A stretch of DNA of 64,000 nt from Sipunculus nudus (lineage: Eukaryota; Annelida; Sipuncula; Golfingiida; Sipunculidae): contig CM049311.1 in assembly GCA_026874595.1 (NCBI GenBank), positions 62,769,453 through 62,833,452 on the forward strand, written 5' to 3'. The translations under genes were made by a program, and so were the position numbers. The notes under the pieces are model-generated. The model was not told the origin of the DNA. It ran no database searches and was given only the letters and a program-made list of their open reading frames with translations. Below, piece by piece: positions 1 to 11,854 of the stretch. The first letter of the stretch is position 1, and the number at the start of each line of letters is the position of its first letter.

Positions 1-539
1 GCTGCAAATAGTACCGTTAGCCCAGGATTTCTTGTGTAACGGGTACAGGTGTAAATCACTGTTGTTACGGCCATGGTGTAATTAGATTGAAGAAATTCAA
101 CTTGAGTAATTATAATCTGATTTTATTGCAGCTTTGTCCTAAATTGTAGAAAATTTTCTTCTCCTCTGCTGATCTAGGCACCATGCAGTGGAACAATTCC
201 AGATGTACCACCTGTTTATCTGCTTTCTCTCCTGTGCCAAGTCAATTTTAAAATCCTATCTGGGGTTTGATTTCTCAAAAAACATCTTGTTTATAATGTT
301 TTAATGAATTTGTGATCATATCTGCCAGCTTGAGTTTATAATTACCACTCTCAATGGCAGAGGTTATCTCTTGGATTAATATGATGGACGGTTTACTGTT
401 TTATATAAATATGAGGCCAGTGTGTAGAATCTCAAATAATGTGTATCTCAACATGTTTATCCCCATAATACCTCTAAAACTTTTTACTCTCTTTACACAG
501 CCCTTTAACTATAGGCCTACTTCCTATATCGTTAGCGCT
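1..539. other. Unique AT-rich DNA, no feature seen
   Basis: I see no convincing exon, repeat or RNA here. The short open frames have no recognisable motif and ordinary AT-rich composition. Confidence 0.4.
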
Positions 540-1200
540 GTTTGTTATGACCTCCTATCCTGAATTGCTACACCAGAGGGGAGCACTGTATTTTTGTCCA
601 ATCAGATGAGACCTTGTGTGGGAAGACACAGCCAAGCAAGGAATACAGGGAGCTAATCATGTTCATTTCGTTTTGACTGACAGCTCATCGCCCCGGTAAC
701 CGTCTGAACAGACCACAGGCTCAGAGAGGATTGCCGCAGACGTGGTTTGCTTAGGGCCTTGGGCACATAGGATGCCCAGCCGGTGAGCTGTAATTCAAAC
801 GAAACATAACAACAAAGGCTGCGTGCACACCTCGCTGGCTGGTTTCAGTTCTGAAGACAACAGATACATGGCTACGCTAACACAGTCATAATGTCATAAT
901 TGAATCGGTCGATGATGCAAGAATACAGAGGGAGCAATTAAAATTCGACCGTAAACTGATATAAAGTGGCGCTTGAAGCGCATCTATGGGCGGAGCCAGG
1001 ATGCCTGTCGAGTGTTTGTTTATTGCCATGGCATCTGGTTGGCTACTTGTCACGTCATATGCACGTTTTTTTCAGTGGACAACAAACAGCCATCTGGTGT
1101 CTAAATATATCATAAATGGTCGAAGCTGGCAGCGTGAAAATCATTTGCTTCTTTAGAAGCGCAAGATTTCCGCTGCCTCGGGAACGTACTAAAACTTAAA
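540..1200. other. CpG-richer patch with promoter-like motifs
   Basis: This stretch is visibly richer in G+C and CpG than the DNA around it. It contains a CCAAT box (about 598), a TATAAAG (960-966), a GGGCGG box (about 989) and a CRE-like CACGTCA (about 1051). A small perfect palindrome (GCGCTTGAAGCGC, about 970) sits between the TATA and GC motifs. No coding exon follows in an obvious frame. It could be a promoter or first untranslated exon, or chance composition; each motif is common on its own. Confidence 0.2.
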
Positions 1201-1460
1201 ATAAATTCCACTTCCAGGGAAGTTTTTTGGAAGGGTTGACCAAGGAATAATTGAATAAAGTTTGGCACATAGTAGGTCAGTTAAATGTAATAAAGGCAGA
1301 TTTGGGTTCTGATGGTGGAGGCATGCATGCACTCTCTAGGTGCTTTCCAGCTGATTATGTTCATTTCATGTTCTACAGTTTTAGTTCATCATAGTTTGCT
1401 GGAGTTCTGGTAATGACAGACAATGATAACATAAGGCATCTGCACCTGAAAAGATCCTCA

Positions 1461-1485
1461 CCCCCCCCCCCCCCCCAAAAAAAAA
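1461..1485. repeat. Poly-C tract followed by poly-A
   Basis: Sixteen consecutive C are followed by about nine A. It is a simple low-complexity tract in otherwise unremarkable DNA (1200-1681). Similar poly-C or poly-G runs recur at 16953-16966, 16981-16996, about 27210, 28217, 31199 and 59722. Confidence 0.9.
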
Positions 1486-1681
1486 TAATCAAGTGTAGTG
1501 CTCTCCCTGAAAAAAAGTAAACGTTTTGTGAAAAAAAAATGCAGTATAAATCTGAATAACTTGCAAGCAGCATTACTGATTTTTCATTTGTGCTCATTTT
1601 TTAAACTCCCACATCAACAGGCACAGACAGAGGTAAGAATCCCTAGAATAAAGTAGAATGATACATGTAGTAGTGTATATG

Positions 1682-1775
1682 TTGGGGCCTGTTTGCGGAT
1701 CTGGCCCATCTGCCGATAGGCTTGGCCCATATGAGGATCCGTTATTGGGCTGCCTATCTGCAGATGGGGCCCCAA
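1682..1775. repeat. Long foldback hairpin at the head of the F4 array
   Basis: The outer arms TTGGGGCC (1682-1689) and GGCCCCAA (1768-1775) are perfect inverted repeats. Inside them, CCCATCTGCCGATAGGC (1705-1721) pairs with GCCTATCTGCAGATGGG (1752-1768) with one mismatch; the two pairings share base 1768. The segment lies directly before the first F4 monomer. By analogy with the 5' hairpins of F1 and F2 it may be the structured 5' part of the F4 element, but that is inference. Confidence 0.65.
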
Positions 1776-3601
1776 TGTACCCCCCAGAATAGTAAAAAAT
1801 TTCATACAAAAACTTGAATATCTCAATAACTACAACACTGATGGTCATGATTTTTGGCATACATATTGATCATGAGATGTTCCATAAGTTCCTGCAGACT
1901 GGTGGCGCCACCTGTATTTTTCGATTTTTTTACAATTTTTTCCTCTATTTTTGAGACGTTTAAAGATGCTGTCATCTGTTAACGTGCCACAAATCGTAAC
2001 CCGCTGGACCTAGAATCTTCATTCTCGACACACTGAGAAACCTATTCAAAATCTCCGTGGAAACCATAAATTAGATCTCTGTTACCCATATCCTTCGAGC
2101 TATGGGGCCCCAAAGTACCCCCCAGAAAAGTCAAAAATTTCATACAAAAACTTCAATATCTCATTAACTACTTGACTGATGGTCATGATTTTTGGCATAC
2201 GTATTGATCATGAGATGTTCCATCACTTCCTGCAGACTGGTGGCGCCACCTGAATTTTTCGATTTTTTACGAATTTAAAAATATGAACAGCTGTTAACAG
2301 GGCACATATCATAAAGACTGGACCTAGAATCTTCATTCTTGACACACTGAGAGGTCCATAAAAAGTCTGCATGGAAACCTGAAATAAGGTCTCTGTTACC
2401 CATATCCTTTGAGCTATGGGGGGCTCCCAATAACCCTCCAGAATAATGGAAAATTTGATAAAAACAAACTGCAACATCTCAATAACTACAACACTGATGG
2501 TCATGATTTTTGGCATACATATTGATCAAGAGGTGTTTCATCAGTACCTGCAGACTGGTGGTGCCACCTGTATTTTTTCAAAATTTTTACAATTTTTTTT
2601 TTCTCTATTTTCGAGACCTTTGAGGATGTAGTTATCTGTCAACAGGGTACAAATCATAAGGACTGGACCTAGAATATTCATTGTTGACACACAGGGAGAC
2701 CCATGATAAGTCTCCATGGACACCTGAAATTAGGTCTCTGTTACCCATATCCTTTGAGCTATGGCACTCCAAAGTACAGCTCAGAATAATGGAAAATTTG
2801 ATACAAAAGCTGAAGTATCTGAACAACTAATGCAGAGATCACCATAATTGTTTTCATGGATATTGATCATGGAGTGTTTCATCAGTTTCTGCAGACTGGT
2901 GGCACCACCTGTATTTGTTCGGGTTTTTTTTACGAATTTTTTCTCTATTTTTGAGACCTTTAAAGTTATGAACATCTGTTAACAGGGCACAAATCATTAA
3001 AACTGGACCTAGAATCTTCATTCTTGACACACAGGGAGACCCATGAAAAGTCTCCATGGAAACCTGAAATTAGGTCTCTGTTACCCATATTCTTTAAGCT
3101 GTATGGCTCCAAATTACCCCCCAGAATAATGGAAAATTTGATACAAAAACTGCAGTATCTCAATAACTACAACACTGATGGTCATGATTTTTGGCATACA
3201 TATTGATCATGACCTGTTCCATCAGTTTCTGCAGACTGGGTGCGCCACCTCTATTTTTTTCAAATTTTTACGATTTTTTTTCTCTTTTTTTTTGATACCT
3301 TTAAAGATGTGGTTATCTGTCAACAGGGTACAAATCGCAACAACTGGACCTAGAATCTTCATTCTTGTCATGCAAGAAGGCCCATGAAAAGTGCCTGTGG
3401 AAACTTAAAATTAGGTCTCTGTTACCCATATCCTTCAAGCTATAGGACTCCGAACTATTCCTCAGAATAATGGACAATTTGATACAAAAGCTGAAGTATC
3501 TGAACAACTAATGGGGAGATCACCATGATTCTTTGCATGGATATTGATGTTTGTAAGTGTTTTTATTAGTTTCTGCAGACTGGTGGAGCCACCTGTATTT
3601 T
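1776..3601 (+). repeat. F4 tandem array, about 340 bp monomer, between five and six units
   Basis: The landmark ATATTGATCATGAG, or variants of it, recurs near 1864, 2205, 2519, 2862, 3203 and 3541, giving spacings of about 341, 314, 343, 341 and 338 bp. Each monomer has a run like CTCAATAACTACAACACTGA, a TTTTTGGCATA motif, a CTGCAGACTGGTGGCGCCAC block containing the 12 bp palindrome GGTGGCGCCACC, a T-rich stretch, and a run ending near TTAGGTCTCTGTTACCC. Open frames on either strand are short, out of phase between monomers and motif-free, so I do not call genes. The last unit is interrupted at 3601 by F3 and resumes at 5213. Confidence 0.85.
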
Positions 3602-5212
3602 TGTACCCGCCAAAACGAAGATTTGTGGATACTATGTTTTTGACCGGGTTCCTCTGCCGTTGCCGCGTTCGTTTCCAGAGAGCTCCTCTGGGACTTGATT
3701 TTATCAGCTTTCCAAGCTCATATCTCGGGAACCGTTTGACTGATCAGGAAATAAAATTTATACTAATGTAGCCCTTGGATAGCTCTATAACATACACAAA
3801 AAATGGTGACGCCACCTGTAACCATGTTTGCACAGTGTCCATCTGTTCATCTGCCTTTGGTTAAAATCACTCATATCTCTGCAGTGAATTGACTAATTCA
3901 CCTGAAATTCGGCATGCGTATACATCCTGGATAACTTTCTTGATTTTATGACAGGTGGCGCCACCTACATTCTCATTCACGCTGATGACATCCAAGCTCA
4001 TATTTCGGGAACCGTTTGACCGATCGGGCCAAAATTTTGCATGTATATAGATCTAACATAGCTCTTTATTATACGCTAAACTGGTGGCACCACCTGCAAC
4101 CATTTATGCACAGCGTCTGTCTTTTTGTCTGCCGTGCAATAATGTCACTCATATCTCGGCAGTGGTTTGACATATCTGCCTAAAATTTTGCAGTTTTATA
4201 CATCCTGGATAGCTTTCTTGATTTTATGACAGGTGTCCCAACTACATTCACGTTCACGCTGATGACATCCAAGCTCATATCTCGGGAACCGTTTGACCGA
4301 TCGGGCCAAAATTTTGCATGTGTATAGATCTAACATAGCTCTTTATCATACACAAAACTGGTGGCACCACCTGCAACCATTTTTGCACAGCGTCTGTCTG
4401 TTTGTCTGCCGTGCAATAAAGTCACTCACATCTTGCCAGTGGTTTGACATATCTGCCTAAAATTTTGTAGTTTTATACATCCTGGATAGCTTTCTTGATT
4501 TTATGACAGGTGGTGCCACCTTTATTCTAGTTTATGCTGCAGACATCCAAGTTCATATCTCGGGAACCGTTTGAACGATTGGGCCAAAATTTTGCATGTG
4601 TATAGATCTCACATAGGTCTTTATCATACACAAAACTGGAGGGGCCACCTGCAACCATTTTTGCACATTTTGCACAGCGTCTGTCTGTTGGTCTGCCGTG
4701 GCCTAAAATCACTCATTTCTCTGAAGTGGTTTGACATAACTGCCTAAAATTTTGCAGGTTTATACATCCTGGATAGCTTTCTTGATTTTATTACAGGTGG
4801 CGCCACCTACATTCTAGTTAACGCTGCACACATCCAAGCTAATATCTCAGGAACCATTTGACTGATTGGGCTAAAATTGTGCTTGTGTTTAGATCTCACA
4901 TAGGTCTTTATCATACACAAAACTGCAACCATTTTTGCACAGCGTCTGTCTGTTTGTCTGCCGTGGGCTAAAATCACTCATATCCATGTAGTGGTTTGAC
5001 TTTTCTGCCTAAAATTTTGCATATGTATACAACTTGGACAGCTTTCTGGATTTGTGGTAGGTTGCACAACCTACATACACATTTAGGCTGCAGACATCCA
5101 TGCTAATATGCAACATACCTCACTCTGTTTCCCCTTGCCACTCAATCCATGCCTCACTTCACTCTGATTTTGGCAGATACACGTAGTCACTTGTCGGCTA
5201 CCCGTATTCTAG
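3602..5212 (+). mobile_element. F3 element copy A (Helentron/HINE-like), nested in F4
   Basis: The 5' end TGTACCCGCCAAAA (3602-3615) reappears inverted and slightly decayed as TTTTGGCAGATACA (5168-5181, 12 of 14 positions). A stem-loop follows, with arms GTAGTC (5183-5188) and GGCTAC (5196-5201), then the terminus ATTCTAG before a T-tract. The interior is about five monomers of roughly 280 bp, marked by CGGGAACCGTTTGAC or variants near 3727, 4004, 4282, 4560 and 4849, each with GGTGGCRCCACC. F4 sequence flanks both sides and there is no target duplication. No Rep or helicase frame is present, so the element would be non-autonomous. The Helentron assignment is from architecture only. Confidence 0.7.
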
Positions 5213-5280
5213 TTTTTAAAGTTTACACATTTTTTCTCTATTTTTCAGATATATAAATACAGACTAAATCTTGGCCTGTT
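5213..5280 (+). repeat. Resumed F4 monomer after the F3 insertion
   Basis: The T-rich run TTTTTTCTCTATTTTTCAGA (about 5230-5249) matches the part of the F4 monomer that should follow the breakpoint at 3601, where F4 has TTTTTTCTCTATTTTTGAGA. F3 therefore landed inside an existing F4 unit. Confidence 0.6.
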
Positions 5281-5361
5281 GGTTAATCTGTTTGATGCTT
5301 CAGTTGAATGGGTATCTACCATTCTGATGATAAAATTTCCTTTTGTGAATCTCTTCCCAGT

Positions 5362-5392
5362 CAGCTGAGCGTCATGACCCATGGGTCACTTG
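5362..5392 (+). repeat. Solo F1-type 3' terminus
   Basis: CAGCTGAGCGTCATGACCC (from 5362) followed by ATGGGTCACTTG is the F1 3' end: the inverted subterminal motif, the perfect GACCCATGGGTC stem and the CTTG terminus. No F1 body precedes it. It may be the true 3' end of the F4-carrying element, which would make F4 a relative of F1 with a different body, or a truncated F1. Confidence 0.6.
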
Positions 5393-7518
5393 TTAAAAAT
5401 AAGATCATTAATATACGTGCATAAAGAAAAGAAATAAAAAATAAGATTAAGCAATTATACAGGAGTAAAGATATAGTGAGTCCCTAGCAAAGGAAATAAG
5501 ACTCCATAATAATACGTGATGGACAGTTTAAGAGGGTTAATTATTCAAGTTTAATTCCCCCTCATATTTCATATGTCTTTCACATTTTCCACCATGCAGG
5601 TATATAACTAAACCTGTAGTTACCCCAGTTCCCTCCCCAATATATAAGCCAGGCCACCTAGTAATTATGATGTAGGGTGCCCCCCATACCTGTCTTGATT
5701 GCCCACCTCGCAGGTATATCATACACACATACCTGTACATACTGTATAGTCAGGTGTATGACCTGAGGGGGTGATTAGGGTCAAAACAGCAGGTGCTAAA
5801 TATACCCCAGTCCCCTCCCCAATTTTAAAATTAACCCTGCGTATACCCAGAACAGGGCGGGATAATGTTACAGTGCCATGGAGCTGTTTGGGGAAAGGTT
5901 TGATATTCCCCTCACACCTTTAGATATATCATCAAGATCAAAGGCTCCAGCAGGTATGTAATATGTTATATACCTGAGGCTGTTTGTATTGATATGTCAA
6001 GGTACTGCAGCTGGAGGGTTGGGAGGCTGCTTGGCTTTGGCAGCACTGAGGTCTTACTTGAGGAGGACTGTGCTGTCCCTTGATCAATATATACCCAACC
6101 CTTGATCTTACCTCGGGCTGATTGACCAGGGATGGTAACCTGCAGTGCCAGCAGGGGTTGCTTATGGTGGAGCTGCTGAGAAGACAGTACCAGCACTGCT
6201 ACTTACAAGGTTGGTGCACATGCTAGATGAGCAGAACCCTGGTAAATTGACAGTCAGACCTGCATTAGCTCTTTGTATTGATGGCCTGACTAATATGATT
6301 ACAGACACCACTGCTGGTAACCTCAGGTTAATAAAGGTACACAGAACATCATCAGGAACCCCCATGGTGTCATTATCTGCAGCTTCATGCCTGACAATCA
6401 CCCACACAGTGTAACAAGAGAATGCATTATGATTTCAAGTACCAGGGCAGGTCCATGCATTAAACTCTAAATAATGAAAGCCCATTTTGCAGGTTAAGGT
6501 ACACTGTCTTCTAATACTTTCAGCTTTGCTGGTATTGTTTAATCAAAGAGGTACACTAAATAACAAATACCTTCTGATAATGTGTTTCAAATCATTCTCT
6601 CTGTGCTGGGATTTAATCCTCAGCTGCTGTCTAGGTGGGAACCCCTCTCTGTCCACTGGGCAACTATCTGACTAAACAACCTGAATCCAAGTCTTATTTA
6701 TGTGATATATGTGGAGTACCTGTATACTGTAATTATTACTCACTAAGAGCTCAACTTCTGGCAGGAACAGCCTTTATTTTAAAAAAAAAAAAATCAACCT
6801 TGTTTAGAGCTGATCATTAGATTAGAAGAATCCATGCCTTTATGTATTGTTACCTAAAATAAGGACAATAATCCAGCAATATTAGTATAAAAACAATAAG
6901 CAATAATAAGCAATATGAATATGAATATGAACTTTGTCTGTGATGGCTGGCCGTAGCTGCTGTTTATGCTGTACACAGCTGTTCTTTTGGTAGCAGATGG
7001 ACAGTCTTATTTTACCAAAGCATTTTAAGCAAAGCAAGGAAAAGCACATAAATTTTGGAAGTAATTTGTTGAACAACAGTACATTGGTGATAAAAACAGA
7101 ATGTTATTATTGGTGTGGATTATATGAAGGTGTAATGATAACCCCTTCAGCAGGATCAAATATCAACCACTTCAAACAGTGCATAAATCACGGCTCCTTT
7201 CAGAGTGTTTGAGTGACACCTCTCAATTTCTTCTGTTTTATACGTTTACTGTGTGACTGTGCTGTTTGTCCTTTGACTGTGTGGTACACTGTATCTGTGT
7301 CAGCAGTGAAGCACTATTTTTTTAACATATTATGCACTTGTATTATAATTTCTCTGAATTGTATGTTGTTTTTCAGACTGCAGTTTCAATAGGGATTCCA
7401 CCATAGATCATAAAGCTCAAGGTCATTTTCCCATTGGTTCAATAAAACAATATGGTGGTTAAGAATTTTTGCAAAAGAAAAACTGTCCACACCATAACTG
7501 GAATAAATGCATAATGAT
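5393..7518. other. Mostly unique DNA, no gene recognised
   Basis: The segment 5940-6430 is more GC-rich and has open frames on both strands (about 80-89 residues) with several possible splice donors and acceptors. None has a recognisable domain, and the overlapping frames on opposite strands look equally plausible, so I do not call an exon. The rest is AT-rich. Confidence 0.3.
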
Positions 7519-7828
7519 AGGCTAAAAAATAAAAGGTATGGTTCTCAGGCACCTTTTTTCACGAACCAGTGCTGGCGGGAGATATTTTATTTTACCCTTT
7601 CTTTGTATGTTTCAATAAAAATGTCATATGACCAGGGATAAGCATGAAAATAACAGAATTGTTTTGCTAAACAGGCAAAAGCACTACATAATATAGGAAA
7701 TCTGATCAAAATTGTATTATTTTATATTCTTGAAAGATGAAAATCAAAATAAATATTTTTGATGTGGGGGTTAAAATTATGGTGGGCGGTGCCTGAGAAC
7801 CATACCTTTTATTTTTTTTTTTTTGCCT
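7519..7828 (+). mobile_element. MITE-M1 copy A, about 0.3 kb with long terminal inverted repeats
   Basis: The left end (7519-7553, containing TAAAAGGTATGGTTCTCAGG) is matched by the inverted right end (7788-7828, containing CCTGAGAACCATACCTTTTA). The interior has no open frame of note. A second copy lies in opposite orientation at 50314-50618 and a solo end at 14370. Termini read AGGC...GCCT beside TA or TAA, suggesting a TA or TAA target duplication, but the flanks are too AT-rich to be sure. Confidence 0.8.
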
Positions 7829-8660
7829 TAAGCACATTTCACAATAAGATGTTACATTATTCAGTATTTGGAATATAATAATGCTTTTATGATGAAGCTT
7901 GCAGATTGCAGTCTTGGTCATGCAGTTAGAATAAGATTGTGGTTCCACCATCTTAACCAGTCAAGATAAAGATGTACACGTCACATCAGATACTTAAAAG
8001 AGGCAAAAAATACACAGAATTGAAGTTCAGGTTGATGAAAACCATGATTACAATCCTGGTTGGACCAGATTAAAGTCCCTGCACACCAGGTTTTGATCCT
8101 GAAGACAAAACCAGGGATTCATTGTTTTGCCAGTCCCAGTCTAGGCAGAATATTTCTGGATGGGTTATAATGCTGGTGAAAAAGAAACAGATCAGATTGG
8201 TCCTATGAACATCAGACTCTCTTCTTGTCCAAAGTTCAGATTTATAATGAGAGAAATCCTCTTAATACATGATATTTAATTGACCGAAAATTGCAGATTA
8301 CATCAGAAGGCACAAAATCTTAAGAGAATCCAGCTATTTTATAAAATTAACATAATTTCTTTAAAGTGACTTAATGTAATGGTATGTGGTATTAAGAATC
8401 AGTAATTATATAATAATTGGCTTCACTTATAAACACATAACCTCTTATTAATCTGTCAGAAATTTTGAAATAAGTAATTCAATTAGTGTGGAGCAGGTAA
8501 GATCAAAGGCAGATATTCACTAGGGGGTATATGTGTTATTATGATGAGGATACTGCTGTGACAGTTGTCAGAACACTCATCATATATCAAGACTTTATAT
8601 GGCCTTGTTGCAGGAACATCACTGTCAAATATCCAATTTCTGTATTTTGCACATCACACT
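7829..8660. other. Unique AT-rich DNA, no feature seen
   Basis: No open frame with a motif and no repeat boundary is visible. Confidence 0.35.
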
Positions 8661-8920
8661 GGAGCTCGCCTATATATGGACTTGAAGAAAGCAAAATGAG
8701 CACATAACGCCAGTACTGGAAAGACTACACTGGCTCCCTGTGAAAAAGTGTTGATTGTTCAGAGTCCTAGATTAGTTGTACAAGTACATGGTTAAAATAT
8801 ATAAACCAAGTAGATTATTATGCTCATCAGATGTGTATGATCTATGCATTCCTAGATCTTACAATTTATATGAAACATCTTTCATCAGGTTGGCACCAAA
8901 TGCTTCAAACCCTCCTCACA
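8660..8920 (+). pseudogene. Relic of a non-LTR retrotransposon ORF2 C-terminus
   Basis: From 8701 the frame reads HITPVLERLHWLPVKKC and then a stop. This strongly resembles the conserved phrase downstream of the reverse transcriptase domain in CR1/jockey-type LINEs. Around 8840, in a shifted frame, CSSDVYDLCIPRSYNLYE resembles the next conserved block of the same region. Stops and at least one frameshift show it is dead. No catalytic reverse transcriptase motif is present, so only the tail of an old, 5'-truncated insertion survives. Family-level assignment within LINEs is uncertain. Confidence 0.6.
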
Positions 8921-9059
8921 TGAACTGATCAGGACAGGAGGCTCCCTTTTTGACATTGTAAAGAGCCTATCAACTTCCCTTTATCAAATATTGATTTGTG
9001 TGCATCAAAATGAAATATCTAAATTGCACTATAAAATGAACTGTACATTCATACATATA

Positions 9060-10358
9060 CTGTAGATTCAGAAATATTAGTTGGGATTTTATTTTCGTGG
9101 TTTTCGTGGATCAAGATAATCCACGAATTCATGATTCCAATGATAAAAAAATCACACGGTCAGAGGATATACGGTATCTCAACGGCAGCTGGTGGTCGAC
9201 TTTATGGCTGAATTTTCAATAAAGATACAAAAATTGTCTATTTCTTTTTTACGATTGTTTTTGATACAATCATTAAATGCACTGAATTGCTTTTCGTAAA
9301 TTACTATAAAAATACGGGATTTATGAATATTCTTTTGTCAATTAAATTATATCCCCTAATATCGTACGAACACGGCCCCCTGATATCTTTACAATAAAAC
9401 AATATCAAAGTATAATTTAAACTGAAAACGTATTTTCCTCTTATCAGCATTTCGGATGAAAAATTCAAGAACAATACCACATTTCTGTCGAGCAGAGCGG
9501 TAGTTCTGACACGCCAAGAACGGTACACAAGTTCCAATTCGTAACCATTGCTACTGAGGCACGGCTTTTTTGGAACCGGCCTTTTCAACATTCATTCAAT
9601 AGATATTAAACGAGACTTACGCTACCTATTGGTCTAAAAGACAAGGGCCGTGTAAACTCATTTCCATTACCGCGATTACCGCGGGACGCGAAAGAGCACT
9701 TATTCCGAATAAGGCGGTACTTTTTCCGAATATTGCCGATGGTGGTACATATATATGTAAGCGTAAGTAAGCGCCACCGAATACTATTAGGCAAATTATT
9801 TCTTTATAATCTCCAAATATAGCTGCAGCTCAGACATGATGAATGACGAACGAACCGTGTCTCGTCTCACCGCCCCGTCAGGGATTTACAGGTGCCACTT
9901 GTGACTACCGCCTAGATAAAAAAAAGTTAAAAACCTTCATGTGGACGGTCCCGTTTATTTTTTTCCTCCGGTCAAGTGATGATTTACGTTTTCTGTTAAC
10001 GTGGTGTGATCGGGTGTTATAACTGATAGCCGATGTATCGGGTGTTACAACTAACAGCCGATGTATCGCCCGGCACGTGTCGGTCACGGCTGATTAATTC
10101 TTTGTTAGGCTCGGGTTGGGCGGAGCATGTTTGTTCAACACTGACCTGATTGACCGCGGTACAGGCGCACCGTGCGATAAGCATCTGAGCCAAACCACCT
10201 GTCTACATCGGGCTCGTCTTCCTTGCGCACATGGAGGTATTAATAACCATAATTTTCTAAAGTTTTCTTTGTCTTTCCACGAATTCAAATATCCCACGAT
10301 ATGCGTTTTGTACAAAAACCACGAAATTTTAAGCCCACGATATTATCTGAATCTACAG
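9060..10358. mobile_element. TA-flanked inverted-repeat DNA element, 1.3 kb
   Basis: The left terminus CTGTAGATTCAG (9060-9071) is exactly inverted at the right terminus (10347-10358), and TA flanks both sides (9058-9059 and 10359-10360). Subterminal blocks with TTCGTGG and its inverse CCACGAA lie inside each end. The interior is GC- and CpG-richer than the surroundings (roughly 9,430-10,250) and holds unassigned open frames of at most 96 residues with no transposase motif I can recognise. I infer a non-autonomous DNA transposon with a TA target. The superfamily is not determined. Confidence 0.65.
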
Positions 10359-10360
10359 TA

Positions 10361-11854
10361 TATATGTCAAAGCCCAGATCGCGATCTGGACGGATCTGAG
10401 ATCTGAGATCTGTCCAGCCCAAATTGTGATCGTAGTTCAGGCCGGCCCAAACATCTTAGATCTGTCCAGCCCAGATTGCGATCGTACTTTAGTCCGGCCA
10501 GATTGTGATCCTGTCTTTCATGCTTGAGGATCGCAATCTTGGCCGGACAGATCTTAGATCTGTCCAGCCCAGATTACAATCCTAAACTTGACCAGCCCAT
10601 ATTGCAATTCATGCTTTTACTATCACAGGAGTGAAACATTGGATGTTTTACCAACTTATTCGGTATTGCATGGTACCATATCCCCATAATAAATACATTT
10701 ATAATACAAAAAGGCACTTTTCACTCCTTACTATCACAGGAGTGGAACATGGGATGTTTCACAAACTTATTTACTTTTGCATGGTACCATTACTTCATAT
10801 TAAATACAATTATAGGCCTAATACAAATAGGTTCATGCAAAAAATGCTGCTTGTTGAAAAAGGTAAAAAAAGAACAATTTTAGGCAGTTGCTAAAATGCA
10901 AAGCCCATGTAAGTCATCATGCAATCCCAAGTAATTATTTTGAAATTAACCTTGAGGCTAGCATCTAAATATTATACTTTCATCCATCATGTATCTTTTA
11001 AAAATTCAATATTTTTTATAAACCTTAATAGTATGTATTATATATATTTGTTACCAGTAGTTGTTCTGCTTGACTCATTGGATTTGGTCTGATTAATTAG
11101 TAACCTATTCATGGTGCCTTGAATCCTGTTAAATGCAACCCCTTGTAACATGAATAAACAGTATTTCAGATCCACTCTTACTTCTATAGGTCTGGCAATT
11201 GCACAGCATTTTTATGCTACTTTTATTATGCCCTTATTGAAAATGCTTAAAAAACAAGTTCTTTTCCTTGAGATGTTTGTTATCATCCACCTTGTAAGTA
11301 GTAGACTCACAGAGTTAGTTTTTTAAACATAAAATTTTAGCAGAGAAACATGTACAGAGATCCATATTGTTTATTGCTGCCATTGTAGACTTCTAAAGGG
11401 GAAAAGTGTGTTGATGGAGCACACTTCAAGCACTGGTACAACTGCCATTTTCAAAACTGAACAGATTGGTGCCAACCAACTACTATTAACTGCCTATGTG
11501 TAGTATAATTGTATTTATTATGGGTAAATGGAACCATGCAATACTAAATAAGTTGGTAAAACATTAAATGTTTCACCTCTGTGATAGTAAAAGCATGAAT
11601 CGCAATATGGGCTGGTCAAGTTTAGGATTGCAGTAAGATCTTAGATCTGTCCAGCCCAGAATGCAATTCTGAAGCAAGAAAGACAGGATCGCAATCTGGC
11701 TCGACTAAACTGCGATCGCAATCTGGGCTGGACAGATCTAAGATCTGGCCAGCCGGGATTGCGATCGCAATATGGGCCGGCCTGAACTGCTATCGCAATT
11801 AGGGCTGGACAGATCTAAGATCCGTCCAGATCGCAATCTGGGCCTTGACATATA
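10361..11854. mobile_element. Palindrome-rich TIR element P1, about 1.5 kb
   Basis: The two ends form inverted repeats about 330 bp long (10361-10700 and 11515-11854), beginning TATATGTCAA and ending TTGACATATA. Within the arms are repeated palindromic modules such as AGATCTAAGATCT-like blocks, GGGCTGGACAGATCT and GCGATCGC, so the arms can also fold on themselves. The centre is AT-rich. It includes a direct duplication of about 90 bp (10620-10708 and 10729-10826, marked by CTATCACAGGAGTG). No transposase frame is seen. It starts two bases after the 9060-10358 element ends. Confidence 0.75.

Noticed and set aside
3024-3387. Overlapping frames in the F4 array resembling a repeated protein
   Set aside because: They are set by the 340 bp repeat, are open on both strands and shift between monomers.
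1776-5212. CRISPR-like array (regular spacing of GGTGGCGCCACC)
   Set aside because: The intervening sequence is itself repeated, so these are tandem monomers and not repeats with unique spacers; the genome is eukaryotic.
6145-6414. 89-residue plus-strand frame and overlapping minus-strand frames
   Set aside because: Both strands are open, no family match, and splice-like motifs do not build a consistent model.
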